This document shows positions 8,838 through 17,466 of a stretch of 64,000 bases of DNA, piece after piece. Source of the DNA: Bacillota bacterium (lineage in GTDB: Bacteria; Bacillota; Bacilli; Paenibacillales; Paenibacillaceae); assembly GCA_023391635.1 (NCBI GenBank), contig JAEWAQ010000015.1, forward strand, positions 51,878-115,877, in the 5' to 3' direction. Under the pieces are notes generated by a model, which was given only the letters and a program-made list of their open reading frames with translations, was not told the DNA's origin and did not search any database. Position numbers and translations under genes: made by a program. Positions within the stretch are counted from its first letter, which is position 1. Every line of letters starts with the position of its first letter.

Positions 8838-11800
8838 TTGAAAAAGTTCCCGATGCTTGTGTTGACATTGCTGGGCGGACTGGTTCTATGGATGTCGTTG
8901 AATATGCAGGACGCCAAAGCCGGGGAAGGCGCAACGGTTGCCGACGCCACTTACGGCAAACCGACGAACTTGATGACGCCGTTCTCTCTCACGGACGACT
9001 CCGAGAATTATATTACGTTCAAGTACGATGAATTCTACCCTTCGGATAGCCGCTTGATCGTCAATTTGAATGCAACGATCAGCAATATCGTCAACCTGAC
9101 CCCTGCGCAGACGAACAAAGCAGGCTCCGTATTCAACAAGGAAAGGGTTTCGCTGCAAGACGACCGATCGTTTAGCACGTACTTCACTTTTAAACTGTCC
9201 GCAGGCGGAGGGTATGGAGATGGCTGGGCGGACGGGCTCGTATTTACGGTTCAAACACAATCGAACTCGGCCGGTTCCATCGGAGGCACGCTCGGATACA
9301 ACGGGATTACCCCCAGTGTGGGAATCAAGTTTGACACCTGGCAAAATAACGAACACGGAGACCCTTCCAACAATCACACTGCGATTCTGAAGAACGGAGT
9401 GATCGGCAGCCCGCTCGTCGTGAAGGCGATCGATCCGGCAGTGTTGAATCTGAGGGGCGGCACGATTCATGTGTGGGTGGATTATGACGGCCCGAACGGC
9501 GTGCTCGAGGTTCGGCTGAACAAGGATTCGTCAACCCGGCCCGCGGATGCGGATTTAAGTTACACGATGGCCGAGGATGAACGATTGACGAGCATTCTGA
9601 ATTCGGACTGGGTGTATGTCGGATTTACCGCGGCGACGGGCGGAGCTTATCAGAAGCATGACATTACGTCCTGGTATTTCACGAACAAGCTTGACCCGAT
9701 CGATATCGAGAACAAAACGTACAAGCAGGCGCCGACCGGCTACACCATTGCACCCGTCACGCTTGAGGACGGAACGGTCGAACTGACGATTACGCCGACC
9801 GGCGGAGACGACGACAAGCAGGTGGCGCTCTCGGTCGAAGGCACTGACGGAGCGGTGATCGACCCTGCCTCGGCCAATACGGGAGAGGAAGGACAGGCGG
9901 TGGTGATCGCCAGTTCGCCCGATGGCGAAACACTGGTGACCACGATTACGGTAACAGGGCCGGGCGGTGTCGCTTCCTCGCAGGAAATAACGATACCGGG
10001 CAGAACCGATGCGCCGATCGCGGAACGCATTGCGGCGAATGCGACGGACGGGACCGTAGCCGTGACCGGCGTTCCAGAAGGCGCGACCGTTACGGTTTAT
10101 GACCACGAAGGCAACAAGTTGGCCGCGGAGACGGGCGTGACGGGCGGAGAAGTGCTGATGACGGGGCTCGTAGGGCTGACTGCGGCAAATCCGATTGCCG
10201 TAACGTTCGAATTGTCGCCGAAAGTCGAAAGCGCAAAGACCGCCGTCGTGCCGAAGGTCAGGAGCGTGCTCGATGCATCGGACGTTCAGGTGAATGCGAC
10301 GACGGATAAAGCGACGATTAGGGACGTGCCGGCAGGCGCCGTGATCCGCGTGTACGATGCGCCTGGCGGTCATCGGATCGGAGAAGGAACGAACGAGGAC
10401 AGCTCTGCGGCCGCCATTGTCGTCCAGCTTGACGCGCCCGGCGTCGGGCACAAGCAGAAAGTATATGCGACGATTCAGGAGACCGGAGAACTGGAGAGCT
10501 TGCCCGTCGAGATCGAGGCGCTGGCGGAGAGCGCGAAGCTGGACGGCGACCAGGTCGTGACCGATGGAACCGCGGATCGCGTCACGGTTCGGGAAGTGCC
10601 GGCAGGCGCGACGATCATCATCTATGACGAAGACGGGCACGAGCTCGGTCGGGGCGTGAATGCTGCCGCTGCGGACTCGGACGTTGCGATCGACGAGCTG
10701 GGCTTGGTCATCGGCATGTCGATTCGCGTGACGATGGTCGAAGCGGACAAGCTGGAGAGCCAGCCGGTTACGGTAGCGGTCACGTTCACGCAAAGCGACG
10801 CGCCCGGCGATATCGACGCGAACGCGACGAAGAGCATCGTGGCGGTGAAGGATGTGCCGCCGGGCACGACGGCAACGGTGTATGACGAGGACGGCCTTGT
10901 TCTGGACACCGTCCTGAACGCGGAAGCAAGCCCGGCAACGGTCAACTTGACATTCGTTTCTCCAAGGCTGTTGCAAGGACAAGCACTGGATATCACGCTT
11001 ACGGAACCGCGCAAGACGGAGAGCGTCAAGGTGCGGGTCACCGCCTATTACGAGCAGACCGCTATGCCGCAGCTTCCGGATGTGCTGGATATCGATATCG
11101 AAGCAGGCTCCGTCAAGATGGGCAACGTTCCGGCAGGCGCCACGGTTATTATTTACGATCAGGACGATCGGGAAATCGGCAGGGGGCTATACGGGGGTGC
11201 CGCGGCGGGAGAAATCGTCATTCCGGGCCTCACGCTGGAGACGGTATTTCGGGTCACCTACACGGAACCGAACAAGTATGAAAGCGATCCGCTGACCGTC
11301 GATATCGACTCCGCGACGCAAGAGGCGATCGACGATGCGGTCAGCGAGTTGGAAGTCGGTTATCAGGAGGACGATACGTGGGAGAGCGTGACGCTGCCGC
11401 TGTTTGTCGTGAGCGTCGGAAAGCACAACACGTCCGTAAGCTGGACATCGGGCAAGCCCGGCGTCATTGAAATTACGGACCCGACGGATGATTGGATAGA
11501 AGCGCTCGTACATCGCCAGGCCCAGGATGAGAGCGTGATTCTGACCGCCAAAGTTTCCAAGAACGGCAAATTCAGAGTCCGTACCTTCCTGGTCATCGTC
11601 AAGGCTGTCGGACTGGAGAAGACGGTGGAAGAGAATTACCGGCAAGTGAAAGTCACCGGCGGAGCGGACGAGGAGGTGGACGAGCAGGTTGACATCAACC
11701 GGGTTCTGCTCTCGGACGGCTCGAAGATCGACAAAGCCATTTTCGATGAAGCGACAGCAACGCAATTCGTCGGCGACGCGCGGACGCGGAACAGCGTCTC

Positions 11801-13043
11801 CCGCGTCTATGTGGATGAAGTGCCGGGAGACGAGCCTGACGAGTTCGCGGTCGAAGTGCCCGAGACTGTCATGCGTTTGTTGGCCGGCAACGGCAACTCG
11901 CTGGAAGTGCGTACGGATTACGGCGGAATCACGATTGACGGCTCGAAAGTCGGGGAAATGGTTGACAATGCGCTCGATCTGTTCTTCCGCCTGGTGCCCG
12001 TAAAAGATGCGAATCGGCAACGGGAGATCAACGCCGGCATTCGGCGCGAAGCGATCGTACAAGCGGAAGCGGGCGGCAAAGTCGTGGATATCATCGGCGC
12101 TTCTCTGAAGGTCGAGACGAATTACAGCGGCTACACGACCGTGCTGACCCTTTATTTCGAGAAAAACGGCATTCGGGTCCCTGCCGCGAACGCAGCGGCA
12201 TTCCTGGATTCGCTTCGCGTCTATATCGAACATAGCGACGGAACGAAGGCAGTGACGGTTGGAACTGCGGTGTACGAAGGCGGCGTTCCCGTCGGACTGT
12301 CGATTGAGAACGACAAATTCAGCACATTCTCGATTCTCCAGTTGAAGGATCGTCCGGAGACGGAATGGACGGAGACCGAAGCTTATGTGCAGCCTCCCGA
12401 AGAATTGCCGCTGCTGAATCCCGGTTACCATGCGGCCTATATCAAAGGCTTCGAAGACGGGACGTTCCGTCCGAACAACCCGGTCACGAGGGCGGAGATC
12501 GCGGCTATTCTGGCCAGAAACATGAACCTTCCCGAAAGCGTTGCGTATCGGCGATTGTATCCGGACGTGCCTTCTGCGCACTGGGCTTGGTCTGATATCG
12601 AGCGATTGAAGGGAGTCGGCCTTCTGGTCGGCGATACGGATGGACGCTTCCGTCCGCAGGATGCGATAACGAGGGCGGAAATGGCGATGATCGCGGCCAA
12701 ATGGCTGGATGCCGATCTTCGTGCGGCGGTGGAGCAGCCATTCCCCGATGTCGCCGATAGCCATTGGGCCGCGGCCGCCATCGCTGCCGCGAATCATGCC
12801 GGCGTCATCGTCGGGTTTACCGACGGTACGTTCGGCCCCGATGCGTTGTTAACCCGGGCGCAGGCTGTGGCCATCATAAATCGCTTGCTGGGCAGGCGGC
12901 CGCTCATTGACGCCGCAAGCCCGTCATGGCCGGATGTCAGCGCGAGCCATTGGGCTTACGGGGAGATCGAAGAAGCTTCGCGCGACCATTACTATTTGTA
13001 TGATGCCGGCGGGAATGAAACGTGGACGGATCCCGAGGGATAA
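8838..13043 (+). CDS. Secreted SLH-domain protein with lectin-like N-terminus
   Basis: Cell-surface protein of 1401 residues. The signal peptide (MKKFPMLVLTLLGGLVLW, ending near DAKA) supports a TTG start at 8838, eight bases after GGGGGGAG. Residues about 35-290 resemble a bacterial L-type (legume-like) lectin fold, with DGLVFTVQTQ, GYNGITPSVGIKFDTWQN and an HNDxxSNN-like loop. Five imperfect repeats of about 80 residues follow, each with a VPAGATVIIYDEDG-like core. Then come an atrophied bacterial Ig-like domain and a domain of unknown role. Three SLH repeats (from about residue 1195; TFRPNNPVTRAEIAAIL, RFRPQDAITRAEMAMIA, TFGPDALLTRAQAVAII) should anchor it to pyruvylated secondary wall polymer. 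Carbohydrate binding is inferred. Confidence 0.88.
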   Translation: MKKFPMLVLTLLGGLVLWMSLNMQDAKAGEGATVADATYGKPTNLMTPFSLTDDSENYITFKYDEFYPSDSRLIVNLNATISNIVNLTPAQTNKAGSVFNKERVSLQDDRSFSTYFTFKLSAGGGYGDGWADGLVFTVQTQSNSAGSIGGTLGYNGITPSVGIKFDTWQNNEHGDPSNNHTAILKNGVIGSPLVVKAIDPAVLNLRGGTIHVWVDYDGPNGVLEVRLNKDSSTRPADADLSYTMAEDERLTSILNSDWVYVGFTAATGGAYQKHDITSWYFTNKLDPIDIENKTYKQAPTGYTIAPVTLEDGTVELTITPTGGDDDKQVALSVEGTDGAVIDPASANTGEEGQAVVIASSPDGETLVTTITVTGPGGVASSQEITIPGRTDAPIAERIAANATDGTVAVTGVPEGATVTVYDHEGNKLAAETGVTGGEVLMTGLVGLTAANPIAVTFELSPKVESAKTAVVPKVRSVLDASDVQVNATTDKATIRDVPAGAVIRVYDAPGGHRIGEGTNEDSSAAAIVVQLDAPGVGHKQKVYATIQETGELESLPVEIEALAESAKLDGDQVVTDGTADRVTVREVPAGATIIIYDEDGHELGRGVNAAAADSDVAIDELGLVIGMSIRVTMVEADKLESQPVTVAVTFTQSDAPGDIDANATKSIVAVKDVPPGTTATVYDEDGLVLDTVLNAEASPATVNLTFVSPRLLQGQALDITLTEPRKTESVKVRVTAYYEQTAMPQLPDVLDIDIEAGSVKMGNVPAGATVIIYDQDDREIGRGLYGGAAAGEIVIPGLTLETVFRVTYTEPNKYESDPLTVDIDSATQEAIDDAVSELEVGYQEDDTWESVTLPLFVVSVGKHNTSVSWTSGKPGVIEITDPTDDWIEALVHRQAQDESVILTAKVSKNGKFRVRTFLVIVKAVGLEKTVEENYRQVKVTGGADEEVDEQVDINRVLLSDGSKIDKAIFDEATATQFVGDARTRNSVSRVYVDEVPGDEPDEFAVEVPETVMRLLAGNGNSLEVRTDYGGITIDGSKVGEMVDNALDLFFRLVPVKDANRQREINAGIRREAIVQAEAGGKVVDIIGASLKVETNYSGYTTVLTLYFEKNGIRVPAANAAAFLDSLRVYIEHSDGTKAVTVGTAVYEGGVPVGLSIENDKFSTFSILQLKDRPETEWTETEAYVQPPEELPLLNPGYHAAYIKGFEDGTFRPNNPVTRAEIAAILARNMNLPESVAYRRLYPDVPSAHWAWSDIERLKGVGLLVGDTDGRFRPQDAITRAEMAMIAAKWLDADLRAAVEQPFPDVADSHWAAAAIAAANHAGVIVGFTDGTFGPDALLTRAQAVAIINRLLGRRPLIDAASPSWPDVSASHWAYGEIEEASRDHYYLYDAGGNETWTDPEG

Positions 13044-13065
13044 ACGGCTGCCAGACTATGACACA

Positions 13066-13106
13066 AATGCGACACCTGCTTCGAGTTTTCGGAGAGGTGT
13101 CGCATT
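13066..13106. terminator. Hairpin between convergent genes
   Basis: A perfect 12-bp inverted repeat (AATGCGACACCT / AGGTGTCGCATT) lies between the end of the SLH gene and the end of the convergent HxlR gene. There is no T-run on either side, so it is terminator-like rather than a classical intrinsic terminator. Confidence 0.55.
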
Positions 13107-13124
13107 ATGGTGGGTGATTTTCTC

Positions 13125-13499
13125 CTAATTCACTTCTTCCAGTCGATTAACGAATGGTTCCACAGATCTATCTTCCCCATATAACTCGTTCAAATGCTTG
13201 ATATGAACCGTTCCCCAATCGTTCATGGCTAACAATACGGTATCCATCCCTTTGCCATATTCCGTAATCGAGTACTCCACTTTCGGGGGAACCTGGTGAT
13301 ATACCTCGCGATGAACGATGTCGTGGTACTCCAGTTCCCTGAGTTGTTGGGTAAGCATCTTTTTGGTGATGCCTGGAATTGCTTTTTGAAGTTCGCTAAA
13401 TCTCATGGTGCCGTTCGAAAAAAGATGAAACAAAATGACAGGTTTCCATTTTCCAACAAGGATTTCTAATACAGTTTCGAAATCGCAGCTTTCGGACAT
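13125..13499 (-). CDS. HxlR-family transcriptional regulator
   Basis: Winged-helix regulator of 124 residues, the usual HxlR length. The family core is clear: CDFETVLEILVGKWKPVIL, then FSELQKAIPGITKKMLTQQL and a wing ending in VEYSITEYGKGM. The single early cysteine (C5) is where YodB-like members carry their redox-sensing cysteine, but this is also a common family residue. It is divergent from the DoxX gene with a shared intergenic region that contains a palindrome, so it most likely represses the DoxX gene and itself in response to quinone or other electrophile stress (inference). Confidence 0.9.
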   Translation of the reverse strand: MSESCDFETVLEILVGKWKPVILFHLFSNGTMRFSELQKAIPGITKKMLTQQLRELEYHDIVHREVYHQVPPKVEYSITEYGKGMDTVLLAMNDWGTVHIKHLNELYGEDRSVEPFVNRLEEVN

Positions 13500-13526
13500 A
13501 TAAATCCTCCTTCATGGTATCCTTTT

Positions 13527-13540
13527 GTATACTATGTATA
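13527..13540. promoter_or_regulatory. Candidate HxlR operator
   Basis: The inverted repeat TATAC-TAT-GTATA lies in the divergent intergenic region between the HxlR and DoxX genes. HxlR proteins bind short palindromes in just this position. Direct binding is inferred. Confidence 0.5.
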
Positions 13541-13622
13541 TTTAAAGTGCCTACTTCTAGATTTGATCCCTAGACCTTATTATATCTCCATGAGTTAACA
13601 ATTCAAGGAGAGTGTTCATGTT

Positions 13623-13982
13623 ATGAATATCGCATTATGGATCGTGCAAGGCGTTTTAGGATTAGCTTTTATCGTTTTTGGCTCAATGAAAGCTTTCCAG
13701 TATGAAAAGGCAAAGACCGTTCTGCCATGGGCGAAAGATTCATCGAAAGGGTTGGTTACTTTTATCGGAGCAGCGGAGTTGCTAGGCGGAATTGGGTTAA
13801 TTTTGCCTTACGCGGCAGGAATTCTGCCTTCTCTGACAGCGGTTGCGGCTTTCGCGCTTGGACTCATCATGCTGCTGGCTGCGGTGTTTCACGCGAAGAG
13901 GAAGGAAAATCAAGCCATCGAGATAAACATTATTTTGTTGGCGTTAGCCATCTTCGTTGCGGTCGGACGCTTTGAAATTTAA
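13623..13982 (+). CDS. DoxX-family membrane protein
   Basis: Small integral membrane protein of 119 residues with four predicted hydrophobic helices. The DoxX signature is seen in GLAFIVFGSMKAF and FIGAAELLGGIGLILP. Family members are linked to quinone or thiol redox homeostasis, which fits a neighbouring HxlR regulator with an N-terminal cysteine. AAGGAG lies at 13605-13610, 12 bases before the ATG, a rather long spacing. It is transcribed alone and followed by a hairpin element shared with another locus. Confidence 0.88.
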   Translation: MNIALWIVQGVLGLAFIVFGSMKAFQYEKAKTVLPWAKDSSKGLVTFIGAAELLGGIGLILPYAAGILPSLTAVAAFALGLIMLLAAVFHAKRKENQAIEINIILLALAIFVAVGRFEI

Positions 13983-14008
13983 CTCTTTTGTCGGCTTTCT
14001 GACGCTTT

Positions 14009-14125
14009 GGGCCACACCTAACTTCATGAGGATGTTCTCGCGACAATGGAGCCCGGAATAAATTCCAGGCTCCATTGTCGTGGAATCGATTAGACTCGAA
14101 CAGAATACAGCGAACCGCCATCAAC
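14009..14125. repeat. Duplicated 117-bp element, copy 1
   Basis: Nearly identical to 46734-46851. It covers the last 12 codons of the minus-strand secreted-protein gene and about 80 bp beyond its stop. It contains a perfect 13-bp stem (14041-14053 with 14068-14080). Compared with the other copy, one stem base pair is changed on both sides (G-C here, A-T there), so the hairpin is conserved by compensatory change. It lies between convergent genes and may terminate both, although no T-run follows. Confidence 0.85.
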
Positions 14126-15271
14126 CCGGTACCATGCGACAAAACGGAACTCTGTACCCGCGGGTCCGGTGAAGACATGCTCCCGGTATTGGTATCGCGA
14201 CGGGCTCTTGGCTATGCTCACGACTTTGTCTGCCTTCATGGAATACAAATACGATTGATCGTGATACGTGTAAGCCACGGTACCATCCGGTCCGAGTTCG
14301 TCGACGGATAGGGGCGTGGAATAGAAGGACCAGCCCGCGGGACCTTCGAAGAGTTGTTGGACCGCGCCCTCCGGCGACCGGACATTCACGCTCCAGCTGT
14401 CTTGTTCTTTATGATATTCCGCATAAGCCACCCAACCGTTGTTGATCCGGTAATCGTCGTTCGGAACGTAGTAATTTCCTTTGGCCCATGGATTCCTCGC
14501 TAGCGTGCTGACGGTACCGTCGGCGCTGCGCAAGCGGAGGATCCAGTTCATATAACGATAATTATCGACCGTGACAAGTTCCCTATAGACGATGTTCGTG
14601 CCGTCCGTCAACGGTCCGTAGAAGCCCAGAGTCCAGCCGTTCCATTGCGGCACTTGGGCGGAAGGCGTCGCGAGTTGCGTCACCGTGCCGTCGGGGAGAG
14701 ACTGGTAGAGAGCGTACGTATTTGCAGGAGCACTTATAGCCGTGTAAATGACGGCTCCGTCAGCGGACACATCCGCCTTGTCGTAGCCCGGCTCACGGGA
14801 CTGCCCCGTCGTCAGATCCACGGTATGCTTCGTCAACACCGCAACATTTCCGTCTCCGCTCATTTCATACAAATCCTCGTCGACTGCAATCTGCTCAGCC
14901 TGGCCGTCCTTCCACACGGAGACCGTTCGAACCGGAGGCCATATGTCGCTGCCGGTAGCGGTGTTTAAATTGTAGACGACCCCTTGTGCGGACAGCTTCG
15001 CTTCACGAATCACATCGTCGGTGCCGGTCGCATCGTAAATCCCGATCTGGCTTCCGTCCATGCGGTTGTACAGCCAGAGAGTCTTGTTGTCGTTCGTCAC
15101 CCATATAATCCGATTGGCGTCGAAATCGCGGATCGTTCCGTTGAATTTGTTCAGGAGCAGTTGAGCGGATTCATTACTCGCATTGGCGGCCGCTACGGTC
15201 CGGAAGGGAAGCAGGGACAGGACAGTTAGCATGAATGCCCAGAAGATAAGTTTCGACGTTCGTTTCATCAT
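14090..15271 (-). CDS. Secreted protein of unknown function, possibly beta-propeller-like
   Basis: Exported protein of about 393 residues with a clear signal peptide (MMKRTSKLIFWAFMLTVLSL, cleavage near VAAANA). The rest is built from short beta-strand-like segments of the kind found in propeller or WD40-like periplasmic proteins (IIWVTNDNKTLWLYNRMDG, VVYNLNTATG, VSVWKDGQAEQI, TVDLTTGQSREPGYDKADV). No catalytic motif was recognised. The start at 15271 follows AAAGGAG with four bases; the next codon, also ATG at 15268, has a better spacing of seven. The 3' end is duplicated at 46.8 kb, where only the last codons survive. Confidence 0.75.
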   Translation of the reverse strand: MMKRTSKLIFWAFMLTVLSLLPFRTVAAANASNESAQLLLNKFNGTIRDFDANRIIWVTNDNKTLWLYNRMDGSQIGIYDATGTDDVIREAKLSAQGVVYNLNTATGSDIWPPVRTVSVWKDGQAEQIAVDEDLYEMSGDGNVAVLTKHTVDLTTGQSREPGYDKADVSADGAVIYTAISAPANTYALYQSLPDGTVTQLATPSAQVPQWNGWTLGFYGPLTDGTNIVYRELVTVDNYRYMNWILRLRSADGTVSTLARNPWAKGNYYVPNDDYRINNGWVAYAEYHKEQDSWSVNVRSPEGAVQQLFEGPAGWSFYSTPLSVDELGPDGTVAYTYHDQSYLYSMKADKVVSIAKSPSRYQYREHVFTGPAGTEFRFVAWYRVDGGSLYSVRV

Positions 15272-15362
15272 GATTCTCCTTTCCATTCTTCTACCATAAA
15301 TGTTCGCGGCGAAATGCTTTTTTCGTGGGGAGGCGCGCCATTATGGGTAAATTTTCAGAATA

Positions 15363-15720
15363 GGAGACCTACGATTATCCAATAGTTACAAATAAACTCT
15401 TCTTCGGAGGGGTTTTTGCCAATACCTTCTATCAGTTGTTCGTGAACGGACAATTCGTTGATTTCGGTCCCGTTCGTTTCGATCCTCGATATCCGCAGTA
15501 CGACACGCATGATTTGACGCCGTATTTGCGGCAAGGCCGCAATGTCATTGCCGTGCAGGTAAATTATTGCGGTCAGAAAACGTTCATGGCCGTAGCGTCG
15601 AGGGCGGGGCTGGTCGCTTGGGGAGCCATCGGTCTGATCGGCGGAGCAGCATCGATCTTGGAACGGACAACGGCTGCTGGCGGTGCTGCAAGTCCCGCGC
15701 TTACCGTTTTATCGCGCGTT
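15363..15720 (+). pseudogene. Fragment of a GH78-type alpha-L-rhamnosidase
   Basis: No start codon; the frame opens directly after a stop at 15360. Read in one frame it gives LFVNGQFVDFGPVRFDP, YPQYDTHDLTPYLRQGRN and NYCGQKTFMA, the N-terminal accessory domain of GH78 enzymes. This resembles the corresponding part of the intact gene at 33192-35522 (RVYLDGAEIAEGPSRFAPDH). Near 15640 the homology jumps to the next frame, giving IDLGTDNGCWRC and KSRAYRF. The catalytic domain is absent. It is therefore a remnant with at least one frameshift and large deletions. Confidence 0.75.
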
Positions 15721-15856
15721 GCAGGAAACAGTCCGGAACTAGCGAAAATAAATATACAGCCGAATCTCTGGCGTTGCCGGCACAACGTACCGAGCGGACG
15801 GTGCGTTTGCTCGGAATCGATTTATTTTGATTAACTCATCGTTAGGGGAGAACGAA

Positions 15857-16276
15857 GTGATTAAAGAATTTATAAATGAGAATGAATGGCTTGATGCATT
15901 TCCATTAATGAATGAATTACGCACTAATCTAAACCAAAGTACATATCTCGATTTGCTTCGGAGCATGAATGAAGAAGGATATAAAATGTTCGCTTTATAC
16001 GATAACGACCAAGTTGTTGCATTAGCTGGCATAATCATATTAACCAATTTTTATTTTGGGAAGCATGTATTCGTTTATGATTTAGTCACTAAAACTTCAG
16101 AGCGTTCTAAAGGGTACGGTGAAAAACTACTGGCACATATCCATCAGTACGCGAAGTTAAATGAATGCGGAACTGTGGCATTAGAATCTGGATTATCACG
16201 TGTTGATGCCCATAAGTTCTACGAAACGAAGATGGGTTATGGAAAACTTGGTTATTCGTTCAGTAAAGTTCTTTAA
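15857..16276 (+). CDS. GNAT-family N-acetyltransferase
   Basis: Cytoplasmic acetyltransferase of about 139 residues. The acetyl-CoA-binding motif A region is seen in VYDLVTKTSERSKGYGEKLL, and the C-terminal motif B is seen in LESGLSRVDAHKFYETKMGY. The GTG at 15857 follows TAGGGGAG with six bases; an in-frame TTG at 15827 is less likely. The gene is noticeably more AT-rich than its neighbours and sits between two broken genes, which suggests arrival by transfer. The acceptor substrate cannot be predicted. Confidence 0.85.
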   Translation: MIKEFINENEWLDAFPLMNELRTNLNQSTYLDLLRSMNEEGYKMFALYDNDQVVALAGIIILTNFYFGKHVFVYDLVTKTSERSKGYGEKLLAHIHQYAKLNECGTVALESGLSRVDAHKFYETKMGYGKLGYSFSKVL

Positions 16277-16346
16277 ACAAAAAAAGTGGCAAAATTTAGT
16301 TGGCTGGATTTTGTGGGGAAATAAGGATAAAACGGAGGCGGAACAA

Positions 16347-16954
16347 ATGAGTATCGAAGACAAGTTTAAATTGAAAGGCCGCTGCTCCGTCGTTACCGGC
16401 GGCGCAATCGGACTCGGCAGGGCGATGGCGGAAGCATTGGCAGAGATGGGTTCCGATATTGCGATCATGGACATGAACGGTCAGGCCGCCGAAGGGGCAG
16501 CGGATGAAATCGGGAGGCGCACTGGAGTCAGGACAATAGGACTCGCAGGCGATGTTACCGACCCCGAGGACGTAACTTCCGGCGTGGACCACGTGGTTCG
16601 ATCATCAATATTTCGTCCATGTCGGGCCTGATCGTCAACACGCCGCAATGCCAGAGCGCTTATAACGCTTCCAAGGCGGGTGTTATCGCGCTGACGAAAA
16701 GCTTGGCCTCGGAATGGGCGCCGCACGGAGTTCGAGTCAACGCGATTGCGCCGGGTTATATGAAGACGGAGCTGACACGTCCTTATTTCGACCAGGGAGG
16801 CGACATGATTGACCGCTGGATGTCGATGACCCCGATGGGCCGGCCCGGGACGCCGGATGAACTCGGAGGAATCGCGGTCTATCTCGCATCCGATGCATCG
16901 TCCTTTGCCACGGGCAGCGTGTTTACGATTGACGGCGGCTATACGGCGTGGTAA
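16347..16954 (+). pseudogene. SDR-family oxidoreductase with internal deletion
   Basis: The 5' part begins with a good site (GGAGG at 16334-16338) and encodes the Rossmann start: SVVTGGAIGLGRAMAEALAE and DVTDPEDV. At about 16592-16600 the frame changes and the protein resumes at GSIINISSMSG, followed by the active-site YNASKAG (Tyr-x-x-x-Lys), APGYMKTEL and the C-terminal FTIDGGY. Roughly 65-70 residues that should hold the NNAG motif are missing, and the deletion shifts the frame. The gene should be inactive. The family includes sugar-alcohol and deoxygluconate dehydrogenases. Confidence 0.85.
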
Positions 16955-16998
16955 ACGGGCATATTCCTACCAATATGTGGTGCGTATAGCGGCGACAT

Positions 16999-17466
16999 TT
17001 ACGATCGTTCGAAACCTTCGTCTTCGAGATATTCCTTCGCTTCCACATACGTATCGAAAGTCGCGTCCAGGTTTAAGCCGGAGTAAATGTACCACATTCG
17101 ATCCTCATCTTCGAATTTGAGTTCAAGCTTTTGTCCCTTGCCATTACTCCAACGTTCTTCCTTGGCTTGACCTGCAGGTGCAGAAGCACCAGTTCCGGAG
17201 GCGCTAAGCGAGCGGATCGAGCGTTCGATCAGGGAGCGGAGTTCCTCGGCCGTAAAATCCCGTATATTTACGAGCCCTTTGTTATCTGAATGGACATCAT
17301 GTAATTCACCGGTGTAAACATATCCGTTGCCGTTCGGATGGAGATGATAAGCGACCTTTTTCTTGTCGGTAACGCTTTGATCAAAATGGAAATTTACGCG
17401 TCCAAGAGATATTTCCTTGCGCTGCAATTCCGGGAATGAATCGGCAATTGCAGGCTTTTCTTCAAG
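16999..17466 (-). pseudogene. 5'-truncated copy of the hypothetical gene at 46.9-47.4 kb
   Basis: Encodes a protein almost identical to that at 46916-47431, from EEKPAIADSFPEL to the C-terminus YLEDEGFERS. Identity between the loci stops abruptly at 17466, exactly where a sulfatase fragment begins, so the native start codon and first residues are lost. An accidental ATG at 17478 inside the fused sequence could still give a 159-residue product, so residual expression is not excluded. No domain was recognised; a low-complexity spacer rich in Ser/Gly/Ala separates two halves. Confidence 0.75.

Noticed and set aside
9555..12797. Two long minus-strand frames opposite the lectin-SLH gene
   Set aside because: They are antisense to a clearly coding repeat protein and have no family features or start signals.
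15780..15856. Coding tail of a regulator (phrase ESLALPAQRTERTVRLLGI)
   Set aside because: Too short and in a shifted frame after the GH78 fragment; could not be assigned to a family.
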